Shown piece after piece: positions 50,148 through 58,765 of a stretch of DNA of 64,000 nt. The stretch covers positions 1-64,000 of the forward strand of contig JAJFHD010000120.1 of NCBI GenBank assembly GCA_021775805.1. Reading direction: 5' to 3'. The position numbers and the translations under genes were made by a program. Position 1 is the first letter of the stretch. The number at the start of each line of letters is the position of its first letter. The notes beneath the pieces are model-generated. The model saw only the letters and a program-made list of their open reading frames with translations, had not been told where the DNA came from and ran no database searches. This stretch comes from Alphaproteobacteria bacterium (GTDB taxonomy: Bacteria; Pseudomonadota; Alphaproteobacteria; Rhizobiales; JAJFHC01).

Positions 50148-50501
50148 ATGCAGTACATGCTATTGATCTACAACGGCAAGGACTCTGGCCAGCCAGCCCA
50201 TGATTCCCCCGAATTCGGCCCCTTCATGCAAGGCTACATGGATGTGACCGCAGACATGAAGGAGAAGGGTGTCATGATTGCCGGCGACGCGTTGCAGGAC
50301 GTCGAAACGGCGACCACCGTGCGCGTGCGCAACGGCGAGACGGCAACGACCGACGGGCCGTTTGCGGAAACCAAGGAACAGCTCGGCGGTTACTACCTGC
50401 TTGACTGCAAGGACCTCGATGAAGCTCTGGCCTATGCGGCCCGCATTCCCACCGCTGCCTATGGCTCCGTCGAAGTGCGTCCGGTGATGATCTGGGATTG
50501 A
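50148..50501 (+). CDS. YCII-related DGPF-domain protein
   Basis: A 117-residue protein with the family start QYMLLIYNGKDSG, the diagnostic DGPFAETKEQLGGYYLLDC and the EVRPVMIWD end. DGPF proteins are regularly encoded next to ECF42 sigma factors, as here (12-bp gap), and are thought to be part of that signalling unit. Biochemical function is unknown. ATG 50148 has AGGAGAT upstream. Confidence 0.93.
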   Translation: MQYMLLIYNGKDSGQPAHDSPEFGPFMQGYMDVTADMKEKGVMIAGDALQDVETATTVRVRNGETATTDGPFAETKEQLGGYYLLDCKDLDEALAYAARIPTAAYGSVEVRPVMIWD

Positions 50502-50513
50502 TCCGGGAGATAT

Positions 50514-51818
50514 GTGACGCGCACGCAGAATCACATAGCCGTGACGGCGGTCGAGGCCGTCGTCCGGCATCATTGGGCCCGTGTCCTGGCGAGCCTTGTC
50601 GGTCTCGTGCGTGATTTTCAACTGGCCGAAGACGCCCTGCAGGATGCTTGCGTTACAGCCCTGACGGTGTGGCCCGGGCGCGGAACGCCGGACCGGCCCG
50701 ATGCCTGGTTGCTTCAGGCCGCCCGGCGCAAGGCGATTGACCGCATCCGCCGCGACCGCAATTTCGCAACCAAGAGAGACCAATTGGCCGTCCTGAACGC
50801 GCTCGAGCAGCAAGGGGCAGGAATTGACGGACCGGATGGCGATACCGATGAGGCAAACATGCCAATTCCTGATGAACGGCTCAGCCTGATCTTCACCTGT
50901 TGCCATCCGGCCCTGGCCAGTGACGCCCGCGTGGCGTTGACGCTGCGCACCATCGGCGGCCTCAAGACCGCTGAGATTGCGCGCGGCTTTCTGGTTCCAG
51001 AGCCAACCATGGCCCAGCGGCTCGTGCGTGCCAAAAACAAGATCCGCGCGGCCGGCATCCCCTACCGGGTTCCGCCACCGGAACTCTGGCGCGAACGCCT
51101 TTCATCTGTGCTGTCGGTGCTTTACCTGATCTTCAACGAGGGCTATGCCGCAACGTCCGGTGCGGCTCCCGCGCGCACCGATCTTTGTCTTGAAGCGATC
51201 CGGCTGGCACGCATTCTCCATGAATTGATTTCGGATGAACCCGAAACCGCCGGTCTGCTCGCCCTGATGCTGCTGCATGATGCCCGCAGACCGGCGCGCT
51301 CACAGGCAGACGGCACGTTTGTAAGTCTCGAGGATCAGGACCGCCGTCTCTACAACCGCGGCAAGATCGAGGAGGGCGATCGTCTGTTGCGTCGCACTCT
51401 GGCAACCGGTCGTGTCGGTCCCTACCAACTGCAGGCGGCAATCAGCGCCCTGCATGCGACAGCGCCGTCGTATGACGAGACCGACTGGGAGGAGATCCGC
51501 CTTGTCTATGACACGCTTTACCGGTTGCAGCCGTCCCCGGTGGTTCAACTGAATGCAGCGGTTGCGTTGGGCAACGCCCGGGGCTGGCAGGCGGGGCTGG
51601 CGGCCGTGCGCGAAGCAGGCCGCGGCGGCGGGCTCGACACCTACCAGCCCTACCATGCGGCCTGCGCGGAGTTTCTGGCGCGCGCCGGCCAGCATGCCGA
51701 AGCGGTCATCGCCTATCGCCGCGCCATAGAACTGACCGAAAACCAGGCCGAGCAAGCTTTCCTGTCCCGCCGTCTGGCAGCACTCGATACGACCGACGAC
51801 AGGACGGTCTACAACTGA
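50514..51818 (+). CDS. ECF42-type RNA polymerase sigma factor with TPR-like C-terminus
   Basis: A 434-residue sigma factor much longer than ordinary ECF proteins. Region 2 is DFQLAEDALQDACVTALTVW and PDAWLLQAARRKAIDRIRRD; region 4 is ALTLRTIGGLKTAEIARGFL and PTMAQRLVRAKNKIRAAGIP. The C-terminal 230 residues are helical (FNEGYAATSGAAPARTDLCL; LQPSPVVQLNAAVALGNARG), which is the fused extension of group ECF42. It has no anti-sigma factor; control is thought to depend on this extension. GTG 50514 follows GGGAGA. Confidence 0.93.
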   Translation: MTRTQNHIAVTAVEAVVRHHWARVLASLVGLVRDFQLAEDALQDACVTALTVWPGRGTPDRPDAWLLQAARRKAIDRIRRDRNFATKRDQLAVLNALEQQGAGIDGPDGDTDEANMPIPDERLSLIFTCCHPALASDARVALTLRTIGGLKTAEIARGFLVPEPTMAQRLVRAKNKIRAAGIPYRVPPPELWRERLSSVLSVLYLIFNEGYAATSGAAPARTDLCLEAIRLARILHELISDEPETAGLLALMLLHDARRPARSQADGTFVSLEDQDRRLYNRGKIEEGDRLLRRTLATGRVGPYQLQAAISALHATAPSYDETDWEEIRLVYDTLYRLQPSPVVQLNAAVALGNARGWQAGLAAVREAGRGGGLDTYQPYHAACAEFLARAGQHAEAVIAYRRAIELTENQAEQAFLSRRLAALDTTDDRTVYN

Positions 51819-52124
51819 CCAGCACTCCGTCCCAGATGCGGAGTATTCGTTCCCCTGACTTGATCTGGAGCCTACTCGCGGTTACCGGTCCCGCGGTGTT
51901 GACGAGTGGTCGCCGGATCGCGCTTCGTTTGTCCGGGAAACGAAAGTATGTTTGGCGATACAGACCGTTCAACGATTGCTGGTCTTGAACCGGCGCCTGA
52001 CAGCGTTCGGGTAGGCTTGAACGATGATGTGGTTTTCCCCCTTCATGCCCATGGGCGCGGAGGGTTCATCGCGCTACACTGGCCCGCGCCACGTCCCAAT
52101 CCCCAGGAAGGTCAACATCTCACC
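51819..52124. other. 306-bp gap before the MFS gene
   Basis: An open frame enters the MFS gene from 51906, but the first 73 codons are not membrane-like and precede the normal MFS start, so I treat this as leader and promoter DNA. Nothing else is evident. Confidence 0.5.
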
Positions 52125-53342
52125 ATGAGATTCCCGGCGCTGAGAGCCAGAGATCTCCGAATCTACCTTTTCGGCAACTTCTTCGCGTTGAACGGCCTCT
52201 GGGTCCAGCGTGTGGTTGTCGGCTGGCTGGGCTGGGACCTGACCGGGCAGGCGTCCTGGGTCGGCGTCATCGCCTTTCTGATGTTTGCGCCGACCATGAT
52301 ATCCGGCCCCTTGTTCGGCGTTGTCGCCGACCGGGTCGATGTCCGGCGCGCCGCGCTGGTTACGCAGTCCCTGTTGTCGTTGACGGCGGTGGTGCTGTTG
52401 GTGCTCTTTCTGGCCGGCTTGCTGACCATCTGGACCCTGGCCGCGACGGCGGTTGCCACGGGTGTTATCACCAGTGCCCATCACCCCATTCGCATGGCCA
52501 TGGTGCCGCGCCTTGTGCCGCGTGAAGCGCTGGCCAACGCAGTGGCCCTGGTGTCGATCAACTTTAACTTCGCGCGGTTGATGGGACCGGCTGTGGGCGG
52601 GTTGCTGATTTCCGGCTTCGGTGTGCCCTGGGCGCTGCTGGTAAATGTGCTGTGTTTCCTGCCTTTACTGGGAGCCCTTGGTTTTGTGCAATTGCGTCCG
52701 CGCGATGCTGCCGTCCAAAAAGGCGGCACTTTTCTGGGTCAGCTTGCCGCCGGTGCCAGCTACGTTGCCGGTCAGACTGTCATTCTCCATGCCATGATCC
52801 TCAACGGCCTCTTCTCGTTCATCGTTCGCGGGACCCTGGAAATCCTGCCGGCGATCGCCGACGGCGTTTATCAGCGCGGCGCTGTAGGTCTCGGCCAGAT
52901 CCTCGCCGCCGCCGGCGCCGGCGCACTGGCGTCGTCGGTCATCATGGCGTATCGCCACACCACCGGGGCAGGGGGGTTGCCGTCCGTGTCGACCATCGCC
53001 GCCTTCGCAGGCTTTGCGCTTGTTGCTCTACTGGGGCTGGTTGCCTACTGGCCACTCGCACTGTTTTCGGTTTGCGGCATGGGGTTCACCGGCGCCATGG
53101 TCGGGATAGGCTATCAGTCTACGGTTCAACTGTCTCTCGAGGACGGCTTCCGGGGGCGTGTCATGAGCCTGTGGACCGTCGTCGGTATCGGCGGTGCGGC
53201 GCTGGGCGCCATCGGTCTCGGTGCCCTGGTCGATGTACTGGGCCTGCAGGCGACCCTGACCGGTGCGGCATCGGCCGGAATCGTCATGTCGGCGTTCTTG
53301 GTGCTGCGGACACGCGAGGACACAGGACGCGCGATGCCGTGA
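52125..53342 (+). CDS. MFS transporter, EntS-like (MFS_3)
   Basis: A 405-residue major facilitator protein with about 12 hydrophobic segments. The family start (LRARDLRIYLFGNFFALNGL, then WVQRVVVGWLGWDLTG) and the loop 2-3 motif GVVADRVDVRRAALVTQ are clear. EntS-like members export siderophores or other small molecules; the substrate here is unknown. ATG 52125 gives a normal N-terminus; AGGAAGG lies somewhat far upstream. Confidence 0.88.
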   Translation: MRFPALRARDLRIYLFGNFFALNGLWVQRVVVGWLGWDLTGQASWVGVIAFLMFAPTMISGPLFGVVADRVDVRRAALVTQSLLSLTAVVLLVLFLAGLLTIWTLAATAVATGVITSAHHPIRMAMVPRLVPREALANAVALVSINFNFARLMGPAVGGLLISGFGVPWALLVNVLCFLPLLGALGFVQLRPRDAAVQKGGTFLGQLAAGASYVAGQTVILHAMILNGLFSFIVRGTLEILPAIADGVYQRGAVGLGQILAAAGAGALASSVIMAYRHTTGAGGLPSVSTIAAFAGFALVALLGLVAYWPLALFSVCGMGFTGAMVGIGYQSTVQLSLEDGFRGRVMSLWTVVGIGGAALGAIGLGALVDVLGLQATLTGAASAGIVMSAFLVLRTREDTGRAMP

Positions 53343-53376
53343 CGTGAAACCCCGCATGGCGATCGGACCGTTTCCT

Positions 53377-53392
53377 ATACCAATATTGGTAT
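53377..53392. promoter_or_regulatory. Perfect 16-bp palindrome, possible operator
   Basis: ATACCAAT is followed directly by its reverse complement ATTGGTAT. It lies 125 bp before the Asp/Glu-racemase-family gene, in the only intergenic gap near it, and resembles GntR-type operators in style. Confidence 0.55.
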
Positions 53393-53517
53393 GAAGTGCC
53401 GCCTGAAAAAAGCAATTCTGGCCTGTGTGGCCCGGTGTTAGTCTGACCGTTCAAAAAGCGGAGCGACGCAGCGGAATGTTGCGGTGCTTTTGAATTGATC
53501 GGTGAGGGGAGACGGCA

Positions 53518-54339
53518 ATGAAACCCGAAAGATGGTTCGATCCGGCAAAGAAGATATTCCCCTATCAGGTCGGCTTTACCGGGCCGCCGCACGACTTCGA
53601 TGCCGCACCGTCAGATTTTGTCCGCATCGCGCCACGCAGTGTCGGGGCTCATGGGCGGCTGCTCCATCTGCCGGTTTATGCCCACGAACTGAAGCAGCGC
53701 ACCGACAATTTTCACCTGCTCGAGGAAGTCGTTCACTGCATGGCCAATGCCGGTGCCGATGTGGTCGGCCAGGTCGGCACAAACTGGTCGCATGCCGGCG
53801 GCAAGACACCCGACGACATCCGGGCTTTCTGCGATCGGATGGGCGATACCTATCAGACGCCGTTTCACATGGCGGGCATGTGTCTGGTCGAAGGTTTGCG
53901 GGAACTCAACGCTGAACGTATCGCGGTCAACGCGGTCTATTTCTGGCCGGACTGGCGCGACGGCATCGTCCGTTTTCTCAAGCAGGCGGGATTCGACGTG
54001 GTCTATTTCGGCAATTTTGTCGACCAGGGTTTCTATGACACTCAAGACGAGGTCAATGAGTGTACCTGGATATTTCCAGGCGGTCTGGCAGCCCAATCCA
54101 TGACAAGAGTTGCGGAGAGCGCGCCGCAAGCCGACGCCATCGTTGTCACCGGCATGCCGAACTGGCGTGACGGGGAAGGCATTCCTCAACGTACCGTCAG
54201 TGTGGCGAGAGGCCTCGAAGCGGTGATCGGCAAGCCTATCGTTTCATCAGATTTTGCGCTGTACTGGCGGGTCTTCAAGTCTCTCGGTGCGGCGCCGGTC
54301 GGCGAGCAGGCGAGGTTGCTCACCACATTGCAGAGCTAA
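53518..54339 (+). CDS. Asp/Glu racemase-maleate isomerase family protein without catalytic cysteines
   Basis: A 273-residue protein with the two-fold Rossmann plan of arylmalonate decarboxylase and maleate isomerase (FPYQVGFTGPPHDFDAAPSD; ERIAVNAVYFWPDWRDGIVR, then GFDVVYFGNF). At the two positions where family members carry the reactive cysteines it has GTNWSH (87-92) and GMPNWR (212-217), both with Asn-Trp in place of a thiol. It may be a decarboxylase-like variant or a non-racemising enzyme. A GGTGAGGGGAGA site precedes ATG 53518. Confidence 0.82.
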   Translation: MKPERWFDPAKKIFPYQVGFTGPPHDFDAAPSDFVRIAPRSVGAHGRLLHLPVYAHELKQRTDNFHLLEEVVHCMANAGADVVGQVGTNWSHAGGKTPDDIRAFCDRMGDTYQTPFHMAGMCLVEGLRELNAERIAVNAVYFWPDWRDGIVRFLKQAGFDVVYFGNFVDQGFYDTQDEVNECTWIFPGGLAAQSMTRVAESAPQADAIVVTGMPNWRDGEGIPQRTVSVARGLEAVIGKPIVSSDFALYWRVFKSLGAAPVGEQARLLTTLQS

Positions 54340-54348
54340 GGCTCGAGC

Positions 54349-54734
54349 ATGCACGAGATACTGGTCCTCAGGGCCACGCCCCGCTCCACGTCTACGTCAT
54401 TCGAATGGATGATGCGCTTGCGCGGCGACATGGCGTGTTTTCACGAGCCCTTCGGCGAAGCCTGGTACGACGGCGACGATGCGCAACGTCCCCTGTGTGT
54501 TGATTCTGTGCGTTATTGTAGTGAGTGGGAGACGTTTACGGTCCCAGGTTCACTTTCGTGAGACCGTGATCCGGCAAAAGTTCTGTCGTCATGTCATCGC
54601 AACTGGTCTGAGTTCGACGCCCGGGAAATTGGCTCTGACGTCCAGCGCCGCCTGTTCGACCGTTTGTGCGAGCGTGATGGCAAGGCGCCGCCGGTGATCG
54701 ACAGCGATGACCCAGCCGGCAGACACCTTCAAAT
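54349..54734 (+). pseudogene. Sulfotransferase-like pseudogene
   Basis: The frame starts MHEILVLRATPRSTSTSFEW, then GDMACFHEPFGEAWYDG, the N-terminus of a sulfotransferase-like family (a PRSTST phosphate-binding loop and FHEPF). After a garbled stretch an in-frame TGA occurs at 54559-54561. The same frame then resumes with family-like sequence DRDPAKVLSSCHRNWSEFDA, then REIGSDVQRRLFDRL and PVIDSDD. Homology ends at about 54734, where repeat family 2 begins. One stop codon, a probable internal deletion and the lost C-terminus make it non-functional. Confidence 0.75.
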
Positions 54735-54752
54735 TGAACACCTCAGCGATAC

Positions 54753-54857
54753 GTCATCCTTGATCGTGGCAGAGGTTGAGAATCCCGTAGCGTCGGCCTC
54801 CACCAGCAATCTGAGTGATTGGACCCTCGCCCTCACTGTCGCTCCGGCAAGGGTGAC
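54753..54857 (+). repeat. Palindromic intergenic repeat, family 2, copy 2
   Basis: A 105-bp element bounded by GTCATCCTTG and CAAGGGTGAC, with an internal GATTGGACCCTCGCCCTCAC. It corresponds to 9524-9630 read on the other strand. A third partial unit (about 54895-54940: GTCCTTGACCTCGATAGAGG, then GAGGATCCATTGGCG) follows. It sits between the sulfotransferase pseudogene and a convergent LysR gene. Confidence 0.72.
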
Positions 54858-54976
54858 GCCGCTTGGGGCGTGATCCAGGCAGCGCCTACATTTGCCGTCC
54901 TTGACCTCGATAGAGGTCGAGGATCCATTGGCGTCAACTTTCATTCACAGTCTAAATGACTGGCTCTGTCATTCTC

Positions 54977-55894
54977 TCACTTTTGCTGCGGTGCCGACCA
55001 CAACTCAGGCGTTAGAGCGAGCAATTTGTCCAGCAGCCATTGCCCGACGCTGCCCAATGCCCTCTGCTCGGTCCAGACCACATCGACGCCTTGCAGAATT
55101 TCGGTCTGTTGAAAGCTGTAGTGCAGGCGCACCAGATCGCCACGTTCCAGGCGCCGTGCCAGAACCGTCTGTGGCAGCAACGCCCAGCCCATACCGGCGG
55201 TCAGCAGGTCCAGGATCACGTAAGGGCTTTCGCTGTACCAGACCTTTGTACTTTTTCTCTCGCGCAGGTGACTGGTGTCCTCCGCCGATCGGCTCCGGGC
55301 GATCAACTGCCGGTGTTGCCGCAGATCCGCATGGGAGACCTGGGAGAACCTTGCAAGCGGATGGTCCCGCCCGCACGCCGGAATCAACCGTGAGTGCCCG
55401 ACGCCCCTGAAGAAGAACCCTTGCGGATAACCCTCCTGTTCCATCATCAGCCCAATGTCGGCGCGGCCTTGTTTCAACAGACCCGCCACATCGTTGGTGC
55501 CGGGCTCAAGCAGGTCAACTTCAACAAACGGATAGAGCTGACCCAGCTCATCCAGGATCTCCAGCAGAGAGGGCACGAATATGCCCTGCTCGATGGCGAT
55601 GCAGATCCTCGTTTCGATGCCTTCACTCAAGGAGGTCGCCTGGGCCATGAATTCCCGGTTGCTCTGCAACACCGACCGGGCATGACCGAGGAGTGCTCTG
55701 CCGGATTCCGTCAACCGAGGATTGCGCCCGCTGCGGTCAAACAGCTCAACGCCGGTGTCGATCTCCAGGTTGATGACCGCGGTACTGACCGCCGACTGAG
55801 CCTTGCCTAGAGCCCTTGCAGCGGCCGAGAAGGAGCCTTCCTCGGCGGCGTAAATGAAAGCCTGGAGCTGGTCGATACTGTGCATTTTCAACAT
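54977..55894 (-). CDS. LysR-type transcriptional regulator
   Basis: A 305-residue regulator. The helix-turn-helix is AFIYAAEEGSFSAAARALGK and AQSAVSTAVINLEIDTGVEL, followed by a ligand-binding domain with IEQGIFVPSLLEILDELGQL. It is divergent from a PACE efflux gene, the standard arrangement in which the LysR protein induces the pump. The start is ATG 55894 or ATG 55885. A perfect 21-bp palindrome lies 7 bp upstream. Confidence 0.92.
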   Translation of the reverse strand: MLKMHSIDQLQAFIYAAEEGSFSAAARALGKAQSAVSTAVINLEIDTGVELFDRSGRNPRLTESGRALLGHARSVLQSNREFMAQATSLSEGIETRICIAIEQGIFVPSLLEILDELGQLYPFVEVDLLEPGTNDVAGLLKQGRADIGLMMEQEGYPQGFFFRGVGHSRLIPACGRDHPLARFSQVSHADLRQHRQLIARSRSAEDTSHLRERKSTKVWYSESPYVILDLLTAGMGWALLPQTVLARRLERGDLVRLHYSFQQTEILQGVDVVWTEQRALGSVGQWLLDKLLALTPELWSAPQQK

Positions 55895-55901
55895 TCCTCA
55901 A

Positions 55902-55922
55902 TCTATCTGATTATCAGATAGA
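55902..55922. promoter_or_regulatory. Perfect 21-bp palindrome, probable LysR recognition site
   Basis: Arms TCTATCTGAT and ATCAGATAGA surround one T. It lies in the 92-bp divergent gap between the LysR and PACE genes, close to the LysR start, where a LysR recognition-and-autorepression site is expected. Confidence 0.82.
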
Positions 55923-55986
55923 AACTAACTTTTCTACAAGCGAAAATTCGATAGTTTGTGTTCATTGATTCAAGGAGGCCCTGGCC

Positions 55987-56442
55987 ATGCAGAAGCAAAT
56001 CATCATCCGCAGCGGAACCGACCGCGTACGCTACACAATTGTCTTCGAGTTGCTTCTGATCGGCATGCTTGCTCCGCTGGGCGCGATTGTCCTTGAAAAG
56101 CAGATTGTCGACGTCGGTGCCCTTGCCATCCTCCTGGCATTGAAGGCGATGCTGTTCGGATTGATCTACAACTGGTTCTTCGACCGATGGGACGCTCGTG
56201 CCGGCCGGGTCCCGACGCAGCGAACTTTTATCCGGCGGATCCTGCACGCCGCGGGTTTTGAGTGCGGTCTGGTGCTGACGTCCCTGCCACTCGTCATGTG
56301 GTGGCTTGGTCTGACCATCCTGCAGGCTTTGGCCATGGACTTTGCCGTCACCCTTATTGTGGTGATCTACACTTTTGCCTACAGTTGGAGTTATGACCGG
56401 CTGTGCCCCGTACCACAATCCATAGCGCCTCTGCAGGCCTGA
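55987..56442 (+). CDS. PACE-family (AceI-like) multidrug efflux transporter
   Basis: A 151-residue membrane protein of four helices in two similar halves. The first half begins DRVRYTIVFELLLIGMLAPL and ends LIYNWFFDRWDAR; the second begins RRILHAAGFECGLVLTSLPL and ends YTFAYSWSYDRLCP. The Glu in the first helix (FELLL) is the proton-coupling residue of PACE pumps. Such pumps export chlorhexidine and short diamines. ATG 55987 has a near-perfect AAGGAGG site. It abuts the convergent CapK-like gene with no gap. Confidence 0.93.
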   Translation: MQKQIIIRSGTDRVRYTIVFELLLIGMLAPLGAIVLEKQIVDVGALAILLALKAMLFGLIYNWFFDRWDARAGRVPTQRTFIRRILHAAGFECGLVLTSLPLVMWWLGLTILQALAMDFAVTLIVVIYTFAYSWSYDRLCPVPQSIAPLQA

Positions 56443-57726
56443 TCACGCGCGCCGATCGACGAACCGGGGCGCCTTGACCGCACTTTCGAACTCGCGGGCA
56501 AGCGTCCCGCGTTCAAGCACGATGACCTCCGGGGTGATCTCGAATGTTTCGCGGGTGGTGCGGGCGATCCGCTCCCGGACGGCGTCCGCATCGCCGCCGG
56601 TAATGATTTCGCACGAGACAACCAGGTTTTCGAGTGCATCGCGGGTCACCAGTTCGGCCTTGAAGTCGATCACGTCTGCCATGGCAAATATGAAGTCTTC
56701 GTATTCCTGGTGGTTGATGTTGACGCCGCGCACCTTGAAAAAGCCGACCGTGCGGTGGGCATGCCTGACAACCGGGAAGACGGAGAGGGGGCCGGCGGTG
56801 TCGCCGTGTTCCTTGTAGACGACCACGTCGCCCGAACTCCAGCGCAGGAACGGCGTTGCATTGTTGGTGCGCAGAGGCGTGACCACGAGTCCGCCCTGTT
56901 CGCCTTCAGCCACCGGCTCGCCGGTATCCAGGTCGAGCACTTCGATGAAATACATGTCGGTCCAGATATGGAAGCCGTCACGCGCCTCGCTTTCACTACC
57001 CATCATGCCGGCTTCCGTCATGCCGAAATTGTCATGGACGTCGGCTCCCCACATGCGCCCGATCTTGTCGCGCTTGGCCTGGGACAGGGGTTCGGCCGAA
57101 CACATCACCAGTTTGACCGGATTATCCGCCAGGTCGATGCCGCGGGCTTCCGCCATGTTCGCCAGGTGAATGCCGTAGCTCGACATGCCGAGCCAGATCG
57201 TCGGTTTCAGCTTGTCGATCAGGTCGATCTGAAGTTGCGACGGTGTCGAAGCACCGGAACCTGCCCAGTTGACGCCGATGCCGATATGCTGGGCGGCACG
57301 GGCATAGACATGGCCCACCGGATGAATGCCAAGAGGAAATGACACATGCGCCGTGTCGCCGGCATCGGCGCCTGCGGCGATGAAGGTTCGGGCAAACGAA
57401 AGCCTCCCCCACTCCAGATCTTCGAAGGTACGGGGATAGAACAGCGGTGTGCCGGTCGACCCGCCAGACCGCCAAAGTTCCGCGATGTCGTGACGTGGCG
57501 CCAGGCAGAAATCATCGAAGAAGCGATCGGGGGCGATGGTGCGCAATTCGTCCTTCGTCAGGATCGGAATCTTGCGCCACTCGTCCGGGTCATTGACCCG
57601 GGCTGGATCCACATGCGCCAGCCGCTTGGCATGAAACGGCGACAGTTTCGCCCGTTTGACGGCGGTAATCTTGAGGTCGTGCTGAAGCCGTTTGATCTCT
57701 TCGCGTGACTTTGGCAGTTCCAGCAT
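56443..57726 (-). CDS. PaaK/CapK-like phenylacetate-CoA ligase family protein
   Basis: A 427-residue adenylate-forming enzyme. The phosphate loop ELWRSGGSTGTPLFYPRT is intact, as are HDNFGMTEAGMMGSE (the acyl-adenylate motif) and PFLRWSSGDVVVYKE. The C-terminal domain with VNINHQEYEDFIFA follows. It should activate an aromatic or other carboxylate as its CoA thioester. It is the third gene of an operon with two QueG-like Fe-S proteins (36-bp gap). The substrate is unknown. Confidence 0.9.
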   Translation of the reverse strand: MLELPKSREEIKRLQHDLKITAVKRAKLSPFHAKRLAHVDPARVNDPDEWRKIPILTKDELRTIAPDRFFDDFCLAPRHDIAELWRSGGSTGTPLFYPRTFEDLEWGRLSFARTFIAAGADAGDTAHVSFPLGIHPVGHVYARAAQHIGIGVNWAGSGASTPSQLQIDLIDKLKPTIWLGMSSYGIHLANMAEARGIDLADNPVKLVMCSAEPLSQAKRDKIGRMWGADVHDNFGMTEAGMMGSESEARDGFHIWTDMYFIEVLDLDTGEPVAEGEQGGLVVTPLRTNNATPFLRWSSGDVVVYKEHGDTAGPLSVFPVVRHAHRTVGFFKVRGVNINHQEYEDFIFAMADVIDFKAELVTRDALENLVVSCEIITGGDADAVRERIARTTRETFEITPEVIVLERGTLAREFESAVKAPRFVDRRA

Positions 57727-57762
57727 TGTGTCGGTTCCTCGTTCAGGGTTCTTGAGACCGCA

Positions 57763-58761
57763 TCAGGTATCGGACGAAGGCCGGATACCGAACCAGCGCT
57801 CTTGCCGTCTGAAGGCATCGGGCATGTCGCCTGAAACCTCCCGCTCGACCATCGTTTGCAGGCGCGCGCCTTTGTCCGGGGTGTCTTCGGCGATGGTATC
57901 GAGCGCGTCTTTCAGCAAGGCGTCGTAATCTGCCCCGACCGGGCAGACATCATGGCAACGACGGCAGCCGGTCATGACGCCGGCGCCTCTCAGGATGCTT
58001 TGCCAGAGGTTGAAACTGTCCTCGGAACGCAGCATCTTTTTCTGCTCGGCCGGGTCGGTTTCGTCGATGACCTGGCCAAGAAACTCTGTGAGATGGGCAA
58101 AACCGTGCGGTGAGCTGAAGCGGTCGCAGGCCTTCCAGTCGCGCTCCCAATGGCCGATGACATCGCCCGGACAGGCACGCAGGCAGCGGCCGCATTCGGG
58201 GCCCAGGCACAAACCGGTTGCCATTCGGCTGTCGGAGTCGACCGGAACCGATGAAAGCACCGCTGTGAGCACAACGCGGGGCCCGAATTCGGGGGTCAGC
58301 AATTGCTCGTTCAGGCCGAGCGTTCCCAGGCCCGCTTCGACCGCGGCGTGGTCCAGCGAGAGGATCGGCCCGATGTGTTCGGATGGATCATCCATGTAAC
58401 GCATGGGATCGACGTGGGTCGGGGGCACGATCAGGGCAGGGTAGCCGTTGTCTTCCAGCCAGAGCACCAGCTCCAGTGCCGCCTCTTCAAGGGAGGTCAC
58501 GGACAGCTCGTCATTGTAATATTTGTGCCGCTCGTTCCAGGCGGCAATCCGGGTTGTCCCGGCCGATACGCGTTTGCCGAGCACAATCACCCGGTCGGCA
58601 TCATGATCGGTAATGTCGCTTGGGCGTTTGGGGCGTTTGGGGTCGGGCGGGTTGTCGTTCATTGTCTGGCCATCGGCGATACCGACCAGGTCGACGCCAA
58701 GCGCCCGGGCCTTGGCCTTGATGTCGCCGGCACTCAGGTTTGCCTGATAGATTGCCACCAT
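57763..58761 (-). CDS. QueG-like double [4Fe-4S] cluster protein, copy 1
   Basis: A 332-residue protein of the epoxyqueuosine-reductase/reductive-dehalogenase cobalamin-type fold. It carries two ferredoxin clusters, seen as CLGPECGRCLRACPGD and GCRRCHDVCPVGAD. The preceding catalytic-like domain reads LGVDLVGIADGQTMNDNPPD and LGTLGLNEQLLTPEFGPRVV. It lacks the C-terminal HEAT part of true QueG and is not next to tRNA-modification genes. ATG 58761 follows GGGGAAGG; the gene starts 4 bp after its paralogue ends. It is probably a redox enzyme working with the ligase. Confidence 0.87.
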   Translation of the reverse strand: MVAIYQANLSAGDIKAKARALGVDLVGIADGQTMNDNPPDPKRPKRPSDITDHDADRVIVLGKRVSAGTTRIAAWNERHKYYNDELSVTSLEEAALELVLWLEDNGYPALIVPPTHVDPMRYMDDPSEHIGPILSLDHAAVEAGLGTLGLNEQLLTPEFGPRVVLTAVLSSVPVDSDSRMATGLCLGPECGRCLRACPGDVIGHWERDWKACDRFSSPHGFAHLTEFLGQVIDETDPAEQKKMLRSEDSFNLWQSILRGAGVMTGCRRCHDVCPVGADYDALLKDALDTIAEDTPDKGARLQTMVEREVSGDMPDAFRRQERWFGIRPSSDT

Positions 58762-58765
58762 GATT

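Noticed and set aside
51906..52124. N-terminal extension of the MFS transporter by 73 residues
   Set aside because: The extra residues are not hydrophobic and precede the conserved MFS start, and no ribosome binding site was seen at the upstream ATG.
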